Shown here: positions 7,928 to 16,745 of the stretch, in pieces
Layout: each line of letters opens with the position of its first letter
Numbering within the stretch: the first letter of the stretch is position 1
DNA from: Clostridium grantii DSM 8605
GTDB lineage: Bacteria; Bacillota; Clostridia; Clostridiales; Clostridiaceae
Direction of reading: 5' to 3'
Assembly (NCBI RefSeq): GCF_900129965.1
Contig: NZ_FQXM01000006.1
Location: 186,001-250,000 of the forward strand
DNA: 64,000 nt
Position numbers and translations under genes: made by a program
The notes under the pieces: generated by a model
What the model was told of the DNA's origin: nothing
Database searches by the model: none
Seen by the model: only the letters and a program-made list of their open reading frames with translations

Positions 7928-9286
7928 CTAAACTTGAAATAATGATGGATCTCCAGCTTTTTCTGTTAGTCTTCCATCCTTCATGATACCCAAAGATTCC
8001 ATTCTTTTTTCAAATTCTCTTATTGGTCTCTTTCCAGTAACTTCCCTAATAGAAGCAATATCATGATATCCTGTACTTTGATACATAAGCATAACATCAT
8101 CACCTCCTGGTATTCCCATAAAATAAGAACAGTCAGCAGCTGCTAGAAGTACAGCTAAATTTTCCAAATCATTTTGATCTGCTTTCATATGGTTTGTATA
8201 ACATACATCAACGCCCATAGGAAGTCCCGATAATTTACCCATGAAGTGGTCTTCCAGCCCTGCTCTAATCATTTGTTTTCCATCGTAAAGATATTCTGGT
8301 CCTATAAATCCCACAACTGTATTAACTAAAAAGGGATTGTATCTTTTTGCAAAGCCATAACATCTAGCTTCCATAGTAAGTTGATCAGCTCCATTATGTC
8401 CTTCTGATGAAAGCTCTGATCCTTGTCCTGTTTCAAAATACATGAAATTATTACCTTTTGAACTTTTCTTCTCTTTCATTAATTCATAAGCTTCATCCAT
8501 AAGTTTTACATTTATTCCAAAAGCATTATTTGATATTTGAGATCCTGCTATACTTTGAAACATCAAATCCATAGGAGTACCTCTTTTCAATGCTTCCATT
8601 TGATTAGTTACATGTCCAAGCACACAATTTTGTGTGGGAATATCCCACTTTATCATAAATTCTTTAAATCTCTTTAAAACTTCTGAAATATTATCTATAG
8701 TATCAATTACAGGATTTAATCCTATAACAGCATCCCCTACCCCATAGCTTATCCCTTCCATTACAGAGGCAATAATTCCTTCAATATTATCTGTAGTATG
8801 GTTTGGCTGAAGTCTTGAGGAAAAGGTACCCTTTTCCCCTATAGTAGTGTTGCACGTAGCAATATTAATTATTTTCTTAGCGCCATAAACTAAATCCATA
8901 TTACTCATTAATTTAGTCACCGCTGCAACCATTTCAGAAGTTAATCCATTTCTTATTTTACTTATGTTTTCTCCACTAGATTTCAGTATAAACTCTCTAA
9001 ATTCCCCAACAGTCATAGATTTTATTTTACTATATGCTTCTTTATCTACTGAATCTTGTATTACTCTAGTTACTTCATCCTCTTCATATGGAACTACTGG
9101 GTTATTTCTTAAATCTTCAAGAGTCATTTCTGACAAAACAACTTTAGCTGCAACTCTTTCCGCTGTATTTTCTGCTATTATACCTGCTAATGCATCTCCT
9201 GATTTTTCTTCATTTGCTTTAGCTAGCACTTCTTTTACCGTTTCAAATTCATATGTTTTATTAAAAAGTCTAGTTTTCAAAATCAT
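7928..9286 (-). CDS. eutB: Ethanolamine ammonia-lyase large subunit
   Basis: Catalytic TIM-barrel subunit of ethanolamine ammonia-lyase, 452 residues, as expected for EutB. Recognisable stretches are LRNNPVVPYEEDEVTR, IGLNPVIDT, FETGQGSELSSEGHNGADQ and MGIPGGDDVMLMYQSTGYHD, which contribute substrate and cobalamin contacts in the family. It lies 3 bases before eutC and 18 bases after the permease. No microcompartment shell genes or aldehyde/alcohol dehydrogenase genes accompany it here, so acetaldehyde must be handled by enzymes encoded elsewhere. Confidence 0.97.
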   Translation of the reverse strand: MILKTRLFNKTYEFETVKEVLAKANEEKSGDALAGIIAENTAERVAAKVVLSEMTLEDLRNNPVVPYEEDEVTRVIQDSVDKEAYSKIKSMTVGEFREFILKSSGENISKIRNGLTSEMVAAVTKLMSNMDLVYGAKKIINIATCNTTIGEKGTFSSRLQPNHTTDNIEGIIASVMEGISYGVGDAVIGLNPVIDTIDNISEVLKRFKEFMIKWDIPTQNCVLGHVTNQMEALKRGTPMDLMFQSIAGSQISNNAFGINVKLMDEAYELMKEKKSSKGNNFMYFETGQGSELSSEGHNGADQLTMEARCYGFAKRYNPFLVNTVVGFIGPEYLYDGKQMIRAGLEDHFMGKLSGLPMGVDVCYTNHMKADQNDLENLAVLLAAADCSYFMGIPGGDDVMLMYQSTGYHDIASIREVTGKRPIREFEKRMESLGIMKDGRLTEKAGDPSLFQV

Positions 9287-9304
9287 TCAAATCACCTATT
9301 TTCC

Positions 9305-10615
9305 TTAATTCATTTCTTCGCTTAATTCAACTCTGCTTTTTATCTTTTCATTTATAAAATAATATACTGTTGCTAAAATGAAAGCTAATATTACCCATAA
9401 TATAGTTCCTAAATTTGCCCAAGTAACTGCAACTAAAAATATGATTGCTGTACCTAAAGCAATTGCTGGCACTAAAGGAAAGATAACTTTGTATGGTCTA
9501 TTCATTTCAGGCTCTTTCTTTCTTAAAACAAATAATGAAACCATACTTAAAATATATAAAGCAACTGCTCCAAAACTTGATATTACTATTATTATAGAAG
9601 TTGCTCCTGATATTACAAATACGAGTCCAATCAAACTAGGAATTATTATAGCTGGTATTGGTGTACCATTTTTATTTGTTTTTGATAAAAATTTAGGAAG
9701 ATATCCTGCTCTAGACATTGCAAAAGCTTGTCTTGAATACCCAATTATTATTCCATGCAAACTAGCTATTGTTCCAAATAAACCCATAATACTTACTATC
9801 TTTGCTAAAATACTACCTTCTCCAAAAACATTTGCCATTGCTGTTGCTAAGGGTGAATCTGCTGAAGCTAATGTTTCCACTGGCGTAGTTCCTGCTGTTA
9901 CAAAGAAAGTACATAAAGCTAATACAACAAGAGTTCCTATTGCAAGTATAAATCCTTTTGGAATGTCTTTTTTAGGATCTTTACATTCCTCTGCCGCCAT
10001 AGCGCCTCCTTCAACTGCAAGGTAAAACCATATAGCAAACGGAATAGCTGCAAATATTCCACCTAATCCACCTTTAAAAATGTCGCCTCCAACTATATTA
10101 TTAATATTCACATGAGAAATCCCGCTCCCTGTAAATATAATAAGACCTATAATTGCTACAATAGTAACAAACAATTCAACAAAAGCTGCTGTTTTAACTC
10201 CCAAACAATTTATAAAAACAAATAAGCTATAACATATAATTGCTGCAGTAACTGTATTAACTATTGGAAATAAAAAGTGTACGTATGCTCCTACCGCTAA
10301 AGCTATTGCTGGAGTAGCAAATAAAAATTCAACAAGGCAAGCAAATCCTGCTAAGAAACCACCATAATTCCCAATTGCTCGAGAAGCATATTCCGATGGT
10401 CCACCCGCATGTGGGATAGCCGTTGCAAGTTCTGCATAACTGAACATAAATGTAGCATAAAATATAGTTACGATTAAAGTAGCCACTATAAATCCTACAG
10501 GGCTTGTAAATTCTAGAGCATAGTTCCACCCAAAATACATACCTGAAATAACCATTCCAACGATTATTCCCCACAATTGAACCGGCTTTAATGTTTTGTT
10601 TAACTCATTACTCAT
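9305..10615 (-). CDS. APC-family ethanolamine permease
   Basis: A 436-residue inner-membrane transporter with about 12 hydrophobic segments, belonging to the amino acid-polyamine-organocation family. WGIIVGMVISGMYFGWNYAL near the N-terminus and the HAGGPSEYASRAIG segment are typical of the ethanolamine permease (Eat) group. Its position between eutA and eutB supports ethanolamine uptake. Other Firmicute eut clusters often use EutH, which is unrelated, so this cluster uses the alternative importer. Ethanolamine as substrate is inferred from family resemblance and context. Confidence 0.85.
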   Translation of the reverse strand: MSNELNKTLKPVQLWGIIVGMVISGMYFGWNYALEFTSPVGFIVATLIVTIFYATFMFSYAELATAIPHAGGPSEYASRAIGNYGGFLAGFACLVEFLFATPAIALAVGAYVHFLFPIVNTVTAAIICYSLFVFINCLGVKTAAFVELFVTIVAIIGLIIFTGSGISHVNINNIVGGDIFKGGLGGIFAAIPFAIWFYLAVEGGAMAAEECKDPKKDIPKGFILAIGTLVVLALCTFFVTAGTTPVETLASADSPLATAMANVFGEGSILAKIVSIMGLFGTIASLHGIIIGYSRQAFAMSRAGYLPKFLSKTNKNGTPIPAIIIPSLIGLVFVISGATSIIIVISSFGAVALYILSMVSLFVLRKKEPEMNRPYKVIFPLVPAIALGTAIIFLVAVTWANLGTILWVILAFILATVYYFINEKIKSRVELSEEMN

Positions 10616-10627
10616 AATAATTACCTC

Positions 10628-12049
10628 CTAATTTTTAAATATTAATGTTTTTATAACCACAGGAACTACATTTGATATAGACTTACCAATATCAACATAA
10701 TCACCGTTATCAACTCTTATACCATCCACACAAATTATCTTCTTTTCATTTCCCAACAAATTGCCCATACTCTGACCTAAAGCTTTTGCAAAGTCATTTT
10801 CAACAACTACTATAATTGGTAATAAACTATCAGAAAATCCTTCTACAATACTCTTTGCCATTATTTTTATTTCTTGATAGGAAGGAGATTTAGGTCCCTT
10901 AAATGCAATTGCAATGGGTGTATCTTTGAAAAATTTAATTCCCTCATTTATAGCATTCTTCATATCATTAATACTTTCATGTTTATCATTAAAAAGTTTT
11001 ACAATGGGAATATTTTTTATAGGCAATACTTCATCACAAAACACTATTGTGCTTCCACTTAATCTTACTGAACAGCTTCCTGCGCCTATTACAGTGGCTC
11101 TAATTTTTTCTTTAGGCTCCATTAACCATTTTTCATGTACTTGAAAATATTCCTTAATTGAGTCCCCTAAAAGAGGGCCAATATCTTTAAACTTTATAAC
11201 CTCTTCTAAAGTTCTTACACTTTCATCATTAAAAACAAATTCAGACACTCCCCCTGAAAACATAAAAATCTCACCATTTAGAACTTTATTTTTATGTTCG
11301 ATAAAAAGATTTTCCTTATCTTTTAATTGACATCCTTCATTAACTTTTATAAATATTTCAACAAATTTTTCTGTAAGTAATTTTAAATCTTCAAATCTTG
11401 GTTTTATACCAACATGTAAATCTAATTTCATACTATTTATAAGGTCTTTTATCTTTTCCGAAATATACGATATTTTATTGTTTTCATCAAAACGTATTAG
11501 TCTTCCCCCTATATCTAATGCAAAAGAATCTACAACCTCACCATCCCAAAACATTGCAACATTTGTGGTTCCTCCACCCACATCAAAATTAACTACTTTT
11601 GATGTGAACTTCTTAGAAATTTTACCAGCTCCTGCCCCATACCCTGCAAGAACTGCTTCTAAATCTGCTCCTGCCGTTGCTACTACAAAGTCCCCCGCAA
11701 AATTTGATAAAATCTTTAAAACGCTCTCTGCATTCTCTTTTCTTGCAGTCTCGCCAGTTATTATAATTGCTCCAGTTGCTATATTTTCTTTTTCTATACC
11801 TGCTTTTTTGTACTCTTTTGTGATGATTTTTTTTAGTTCTTTTAAGTCAATCTCTTCTTTAGATAGTAAAGGTGTAAAATATATGTCTCCTCTATAAATT
11901 ATTTTTTTACCTGTGATTTTAACTTCTGGAATCAAAAAAGAAGAAGCTTTGTTCTCAACTATTAATTCACTAAATACGACTTGTGTAGTAGTGGTACCAA
12001 TATCTATACCCACACTAATAATTTTATTTCCCATTTCCCTTTTTATCAT
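10628..12049 (-). CDS. eutA: Ethanolamine ammonia-lyase reactivating factor
   Basis: EutA is an actin/Hsp70-fold ATPase that removes damaged cobalamin from the EutBC lyase. GIDIGTTTTQVVFSE near the N-terminus is the phosphate-binding loop, and VNFDVGGGTTNVAMF the second. About 473 residues if started at ATG 12049 (MIKREMG), or 468 from ATG 12034; the frame is open to 12091 but that extension runs into the leader terminator and is not credible. Neither start has ideal ribosome-binding spacing. First gene after the EutV antitermination leader. Confidence 0.92.
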   Translation of the reverse strand: MIKREMGNKIISVGIDIGTTTTQVVFSELIVENKASSFLIPEVKITGKKIIYRGDIYFTPLLSKEEIDLKELKKIITKEYKKAGIEKENIATGAIIITGETARKENAESVLKILSNFAGDFVVATAGADLEAVLAGYGAGAGKISKKFTSKVVNFDVGGGTTNVAMFWDGEVVDSFALDIGGRLIRFDENNKISYISEKIKDLINSMKLDLHVGIKPRFEDLKLLTEKFVEIFIKVNEGCQLKDKENLFIEHKNKVLNGEIFMFSGGVSEFVFNDESVRTLEEVIKFKDIGPLLGDSIKEYFQVHEKWLMEPKEKIRATVIGAGSCSVRLSGSTIVFCDEVLPIKNIPIVKLFNDKHESINDMKNAINEGIKFFKDTPIAIAFKGPKSPSYQEIKIMAKSIVEGFSDSLLPIIVVVENDFAKALGQSMGNLLGNEKKIICVDGIRVDNGDYVDIGKSISNVVPVVIKTLIFKN

Positions 12050-12089
12050 CTCCAATGCAAAACTAAATTTCTTAAATTTAAAATATAAC

Positions 12090-12220
12090 AAAAAAGAGCC
12101 TCACACTTAAATGTTAAATACATCTAAATATGAAAGCTCCGTTGCTTTTCAAAGTTATTATTTAAATTTTTTAAAATATATGAGTTCACTAGATTATAAA
12201 ATAAATGCGCCTTTGCATTT
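12090..12220 (-). promoter_or_regulatory. EutV antitermination leader of the eutA operon
   Basis: On the minus strand, hairpin P1 (12203-12220) is AAATGC-AAAGGC-GCATTT and hairpin P2 (12133-12148) is AAAGC-AACGGA-GCTTT. Both six-base loops have A at position 1 and G at position 4, the signature known for ANTAR-bound dual hairpins. P2 shares its 3' arm with a strong terminator (GGAGC...GGCTC, with inner ATATTTAGATG / CATTTAAGTGT, then TTTTTT at 12091-12096). P2 and the terminator are therefore mutually exclusive. EutV bound to P1-P2 would allow readthrough into eutA. Confidence 0.85.
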
Positions 12221-12308
12221 GCTATCTAACTTAAGTAGAGTTTAACACAAGTTTTTAAAAAAGTAAAGATTTTTTTGATAAATTAATAAAATAACCCCAG
12301 CTTTATTG

Positions 12309-13724
12309 TTAATTTTCAAAATTAAATACAGCTTTTGTGCCATTTTTATCAGATGCTATATTTATAACCCCATTTAATTTATCTTTCACAATGCTTTTTA
12401 CTATGTTTAATCCTAAACTTTCATTCTTAACCAAATTCACGTCAAATCCTGTACCACTATCAATGATGCATATTGTAGAATACATGTCCCCTTTTTTAAT
12501 TTTTATTTCTATAAAGCCTTCGACCTCATTATTAAAGGCATGCTTTAGTGAATTTTGTATAAGCTCATTTAATACAATAGCTATTGATGTAGCCTTGTCC
12601 GAGTTTACATAAAAACTGTCACCTAAAAGTTCTACTTTTATACTATTATTATAGTTCACATTATTGTTTATAGCGTTATCCTTTATCATTGACAATATAC
12701 TTTTTATATCAATATCATCCACACCATTTTGAGCTAAAACTTCATGTATTGTTGCTATACTTAAAATTCTACTTATACTCTCATAATAAGAGTTCTTAAC
12801 TTCTAAACTATTTGTTCTTCTGGATTGTAACCTAAGAATACTAGCTATAGTTTGAAGGTTATTTTTCACCCTATGGTGTATTTCTCTTATTGCAACTGCC
12901 TTTAAAATAATTTCTTTTTCCTTTTCTTTTATATATGTTATATCTTTAATTAACATTATAACGCCATATATATCACTTGTTTTTTGAGTTACCCCATATT
13001 TTATCTGCAAAGATAAACGACTCACATTTGTATCATAGGCAATTGGTTTTCTTTCTTCTACTATTTGATTAAAATCCGCTTCATTTAATGCTAAATTTTC
13101 AAATTTCATTCCTATTATTTTATCTTTATATCCCAGTTTACTGTACAATTCTTCTGCATTATAATTTGCATACATACAAATTCCATTTTCATCAAAAATT
13201 ACAATACCATCATTTATTAAATTATAGGCTACATTATTTTCGTTCTCTCCATCTCTCAAATTTAATAAAGTTTGAGTAAGCTGTTCTGTTGTCTCGTATA
13301 AAATTTCCATGTTCCTGCTTTGGTTAACATCTTCACTTATATCCTTTTCCATTATCAATACCCCAATAATTTTCCCCTCATTATTCTTTATTGGTTCCGT
13401 ATCTTGTTTTGCCATGATATTTTCTTGGGTGGTAGCTTTCAAATCCGTTGTACCCATTCCTATTTCAAGAGTTCTAAGTACAGCTGGTTCATTTTTTCTT
13501 AAAGCTAATTCCCCTACCACCGAGTTCTTATATAAGGATGCTGAGTTACAAGGTTTAGCTTCCGCAACTACAATTGCTGTATCTGGCTCTTTTGCTAAAC
13601 AATCAATAAATATATCCTTTCTCACCAAATTGGACATAATAGAGATAGATTGTTCTAATTGTTCTAATATACTAATATCTTCTTCTGATAAGTTTGTATG
13701 TTCCCTGCATAATTTTCTTAACAT
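12309..13724 (-). CDS. eutW: Ethanolamine sensor histidine kinase
   Basis: A 471-residue soluble sensor kinase. The N-terminal 140 residues resemble the H_kinase_N sensor domain of EutW/PdtaS proteins. A PAS domain follows at about 165-265 (NDGIVIFDENG). The phosphoacceptor region is REIHHRVKNNLQ with His at about 283, of the HisKA_2 type, and the ATPase domain has NELIQNSLKHAF and DSGTGFD. It is expected to phosphorylate the adjacent EutV when ethanolamine is present. It follows eutV by 28 bases. Confidence 0.92.
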   Translation of the reverse strand: MLRKLCREHTNLSEEDISILEQLEQSISIMSNLVRKDIFIDCLAKEPDTAIVVAEAKPCNSASLYKNSVVGELALRKNEPAVLRTLEIGMGTTDLKATTQENIMAKQDTEPIKNNEGKIIGVLIMEKDISEDVNQSRNMEILYETTEQLTQTLLNLRDGENENNVAYNLINDGIVIFDENGICMYANYNAEELYSKLGYKDKIIGMKFENLALNEADFNQIVEERKPIAYDTNVSRLSLQIKYGVTQKTSDIYGVIMLIKDITYIKEKEKEIILKAVAIREIHHRVKNNLQTIASILRLQSRRTNSLEVKNSYYESISRILSIATIHEVLAQNGVDDIDIKSILSMIKDNAINNNVNYNNSIKVELLGDSFYVNSDKATSIAIVLNELIQNSLKHAFNNEVEGFIEIKIKKGDMYSTICIIDSGTGFDVNLVKNESLGLNIVKSIVKDKLNGVINIASDKNGTKAVFNFEN

Positions 13725-13752
13725 TTTTTTACCTCAATTTTTATAAATATTT

Positions 13753-14346
13753 TTATTTCCCCTTAAATTTTATTTCATCATAATACTTAAGCAATTCACT
13801 ACAGGTTTCAAGAATAGAACACTGTTTATCCATACTTAATTTCCTTATTTTTTTATATGCTTCTTCCTCAGTTAAAGAGTATTTTTCCATATACATTTCT
13901 TTAGCTTTGTGAATTATCTTAACCTCTGACACCTGCTCTTTAGCTCTTATAAATTCCTCTTTAATCCGTTTTATTTCCTTGCTCTTTGCTATAGCTATTT
14001 CAATTTGTGGAATAAGTTTCTGTTCATCTATGGGTTTTACGATATATCCAATAACTCCTATTTCTTTAACTTCTTCTATGAATTCTTTACCGCTATACGC
14101 AGTAACCATTATAACCGAATCCACTAAGCCTTCCTTAACTATTAAATTTGCTGCTTGTATACCATTTAATTTCGGCATTTTTATATCCATAAGAACTAAA
14201 TCTGGCTTATATCTTCTACATAGTTCTACAGCTTGAATACCATTTGAAGCTTCTCCTACAACATCATATCCATAAGAAATCAGAATTTCACAAATATCCA
14301 TTCTAGTAATAGGCTCATCCTCTGCTACAACTATTTTGATTTTCAT
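13753..14346 (-). CDS. eutV: ANTAR antiterminator response regulator
   Basis: A 197-residue response regulator with a receiver domain (Asp54 in LVLMDIKMPK) and a C-terminal ANTAR RNA-binding domain (about residues 135-190, KAKEMYMEKYSLTEEEAYKKIRKLSM). Phosphorylated EutV dimers bind paired RNA hairpins and prevent termination. The start is ATG 14346 (MKIKIVVAEDE), 8 bases after AAGGATG-type binding sequence; an extension by three codons is not supported. A matching RNA target is present before eutA. Confidence 0.95.
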   Translation of the reverse strand: MKIKIVVAEDEPITRMDICEILISYGYDVVGEASNGIQAVELCRRYKPDLVLMDIKMPKLNGIQAANLIVKEGLVDSVIMVTAYSGKEFIEEVKEIGVIGYIVKPIDEQKLIPQIEIAIAKSKEIKRIKEEFIRAKEQVSEVKIIHKAKEMYMEKYSLTEEEAYKKIRKLSMDKQCSILETCSELLKYYDEIKFKGK

Positions 14347-14797
14347 AGCACACATCCTTTCTTATACAAAACACTGGTTTTTTCTAATTATATTTATATT
14401 TTATTCTAACATAAAATATTAGCTTTTATTACTATTTTTTAATGATTATATAAAATAAGTATTGATATATGTGTATAATGTCAATAAATAGATATATTAT
14501 TTATCAATTTGTTATTTTGTTGAACATTCAAGCAAGTACCTAATACGTACTAAAAAAAGTCACTGTTTCAGAATTTTCTCTGCCACAGTAACTTTTTCTG
14601 TTTTTATACAAAACAAAATTGTTTTTTACTCCCTCATACTTTTACCGCATAGAAAACATTGTTTTAAATGACTTGGATTATTCCTTTTATCAAAAATTAT
14701 AAGGGTCAGTTTCCACGTCGCCCCGCCTTACATAAATAAATGTGATTATTTTAACAGAAAACACCAAATATTTTTTTACTCTTTCCATTAACTTTTA
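14347..14797. other. Intergenic region between eutV and the transposase remnant
   Basis: No coding region can be supported. It holds a terminator-like hairpin (14552-14598) and, at 14699-14741, a GC-richer stretch (CCACGTCGCCCCGCC) that may be the end of the decayed TnpB element. I looked for a cobalamin riboswitch here because some eut loci carry one and found no B12-box-like sequence. Confidence 0.5.
14552..14598. terminator. Hairpin terminator upstream of eutV
   Basis: AAAAAGTCACTGT and ACAGTAACTTTTT pair around a 20-base loop, with T-runs on both strands. It isolates the eut operon from the remnant transposase and from transcripts coming from the vor operon. Confidence 0.65.
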
Positions 14798-15396
14798 CTA
14801 TTCTTTCTTCAATTTCTTCAACCAAGGCTTTAATCTTTTTCGTTTATATTTGGGACTTTTAGAATCAAGAAATAATTTCTTTTTCTTAAAACAAAGGTCT
14901 TCTATACACATATCTAATTTATCTTTTTTAGCAGCATGAACAGCTTCTGAAATTCCTTGTTTAAGCATACTTTCTATTTGGTTTGTAGTTTTGTTGTATA
15001 ATTCATATTTAATTCTAGTCTCTTTTATTGGGTTTCCATATCTGTCACCTCTACATAAACTAAAGAAATTTACATTAAAATCTATGCCTATGGCTCCTTT
15101 TTCAATAGATGTTATTATATCTTCATCAGGTACTTCTACAGAGGTTAATTTATTTCTAATAGTTTTTTATGAAGTTTTTCTTTTTTAACAATAAGTTTTT
15201 CTAAAAACTTTTCTTGTTTTTCAACTTTACTTTCAAGACTAGATAATTCATCTTTTTTAAGCTCACAAATAGAAGCAATTTTTCCTTCTATTTGACTGCA
15301 AGTAGAGTTAAATTGACTTGCTGTAATACCATATTTTCTGCAGTATTTGGATACTATTCTTTTTATTTATCTAATGTAAATCTTTTGAAAGAAAAA
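14798..15396 (-). pseudogene. Decayed TnpB (IS605 OrfB-type) transposase remnant
   Basis: Reading the minus strand from 15396, frames in succession give SFKRFTLDK, then KRIVSKYCRKYGITASQFNS and a lysine-rich coiled stretch. After a further frame change they give KGAIGIDFNVNFFSLCRGDRYGN, KYELYNKTTNQIESM and CIEDLCFKKKK, ending at TAG 14798-14800. The GIDFN (RuvC-I-like) and IEDL segments are typical of TnpB. At least two frameshifts, a missing middle and a missing C-terminal zinc-finger region make it non-functional. No TnpA is seen. Confidence 0.8.
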
Positions 15397-15440
15397 ACCT
15401 CAATTATAATAGTTTGACCTATTATAATTGAGGTTTTTTC
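15391..15440. terminator. Terminator of the 2-oxoacid oxidoreductase operon
   Basis: A perfect 22-bp inverted repeat (15391-15412 / 15419-15440) around a 6-base loop, with T-runs on both strands. It ends the operon at 15461-18734 and marks the edge of the TnpB remnant. Confidence 0.9.
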
Positions 15441-15460
15441 TTCTACCCAAAATTAATCAT

Positions 15461-15991
15461 TTATTTAGCGTATTCTGCGCCTTTAGCAATAGCCTTTTGA
15501 TTTACTTCAAAGAAATTAGCTTTTCCATGGTCTCTTAAAGAGGCCACAATGCTTTCTAGTGAAACTATACCTGTCTTAGCCACATATGCTCCTAAAAGTA
15601 CCATATTCGCAATTCTTTTATTTCCTATTTTTTCCGCTTCACTTTGAGCTGGAATAGCTATAACTGTTATATCATCTCTTTCTGGAATTATATTAATCAA
15701 ATCACTATCCATAATTAATAATCCACCTGGTTTAATCATAGGTTCAAATTTATCTAAAGAAGGTCTATTCATAACTATAGCAGAATCTAATTGAGTAACA
15801 ACTGGTGAACCAACTAAATCATCTGATATTACCACAGAACAGTTAGCTGTTCCCCCTCTCATTTCTGGTCCATAAGAGGGTAGCCATGAAACATTTTTGT
15901 CTGAATCCATTCCAGCATAAGCTAAGAATTTACCCATGGAAAGTATTCCTTGTCCTCCAAACCCTGCAAAAATTATTTGTTGTTCAGCCAT
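15461..15991 (-). CDS. 2-oxoacid:ferredoxin oxidoreductase, gamma subunit
   Basis: Gamma subunit of a four-subunit ferredoxin-dependent 2-oxoacid oxidoreductase, 176 residues. FAGFGGQGILSMGK near the N-terminus and SYGPEMRGGTANCSVV are the hallmarks of the gamma domain, which helps bind coenzyme A. The start ATG 15991 follows AAGGAGGTGG; the longer frame to 16030 is not needed. It lies 4 bases after the beta subunit and is the last gene of the operon. The substrate is probably a branched-chain 2-oxoacid or 2-oxoglutarate; sequence alone does not decide. Confidence 0.92.
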   Translation of the reverse strand: MAEQQIIFAGFGGQGILSMGKFLAYAGMDSDKNVSWLPSYGPEMRGGTANCSVVISDDLVGSPVVTQLDSAIVMNRPSLDKFEPMIKPGGLLIMDSDLINIIPERDDITVIAIPAQSEAEKIGNKRIANMVLLGAYVAKTGIVSLESIVASLRDHGKANFFEVNQKAIAKGAEYAK

Positions 15992-15995
15992 AATA

Positions 15996-16745
15996 CTATT
16001 CCACCTCCTTAGTAGTGTCTTTAATAACACCTAAAGGATAATAAGGAATCATATTATCTCTTAACCAATCCATTGATTCAACAGGAGATAATCCCCAGTT
16101 AGTAGGACAAATTGATAATACCTCTATTAATGAATAACCTTTTCCATCTAATTGAGCTTGGAATGCTTTCTTTATAGCTTTTTTAGCTTTATTAATATTT
16201 GGAACAGTGTCTACAGAAACTCTTTCTACATAACATGAACCATCTAAAGTTGAAATCATCTCAGATACTTTTATTGGATGTCCTTGAGTTTTTACATCTC
16301 TTCCATAAGGTGATGTTTCTGTAATTTGACCTGGCAATGTAGTTGGAGCCATTTGTCCCCCTGTCATACCATAAATACAATTATTAACAAAAATAGTTGT
16401 AATAAGCTCGCCTCTAGCCGCTGCATGAACTGCTTCTGCAGTACCTATGGCCGCTAAATCTCCATCTCCTTGATAAGTAAATACAACTTTATCTGGAAGA
16501 GCTCTTTTTATACCTGTAGCAACAGCTGGTGCTCTACCATGAGCTGCTTCTGACATATCACAAGCAAAATAATCATAGCATAAAACTGAACATCCTACTG
16601 GGGCTACTCCTATAGTTTTATCTAAAATTTTAAGTTCATCTATTACTTCAGCTACTAATCTATGGATAGTTCCATGAGTACATCCTGGACAGTAGTGAGT
16701 TGGTACGTCTAATAAAGCTTCTGGTTTTTGGAATACTACAGCCAT
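15996..16745 (-). CDS. vorA: 2-oxoacid:ferredoxin oxidoreductase, beta (ThDP) subunit
   Basis: Thiamine-diphosphate-binding subunit, 249 residues. THYCPGCTHGTIHRL near the N-terminus, GRAPAVATGIKRA, and the Mg/ThDP loop GDGDLAAIGTAE...NNCIYGMTGGQMAPTT (given here in parts) match the VOR/KOR beta family. It holds the reactive thiamine intermediate while electrons pass to ferredoxin. The start codon shares a base with the alpha-subunit stop codon, showing tight coupling. The symbol follows the VOR naming and is tentative, as KOR enzymes look similar. Confidence 0.9.
   Translation of the reverse strand: MAVVFQKPEALLDVPTHYCPGCTHGTIHRLVAEVIDELKILDKTIGVAPVGCSVLCYDYFACDMSEAAHGRAPAVATGIKRALPDKVVFTYQGDGDLAAIGTAEAVHAAARGELITTIFVNNCIYGMTGGQMAPTTLPGQITETSPYGRDVKTQGHPIKVSEMISTLDGSCYVERVSVDTVPNINKAKKAIKKAFQAQLDGKGYSLIEVLSICPTNWGLSPVESMDWLRDNMIPYYPLGVIKDTTKEVE

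Noticed and set aside
3742..12110. Numerous plus-strand open frames opposite glmS, glmM, eutB, the permease and eutA
   Set aside because: They have no ribosome binding sites or recognisable protein features and lie wholly antisense to well-supported genes; AT-rich codon usage creates such shadows.
14347..14797. Possible adenosylcobalamin riboswitch controlling eut
   Set aside because: Some eut loci have one, but no B12-box-like sequence or suitable fold was found on either strand.
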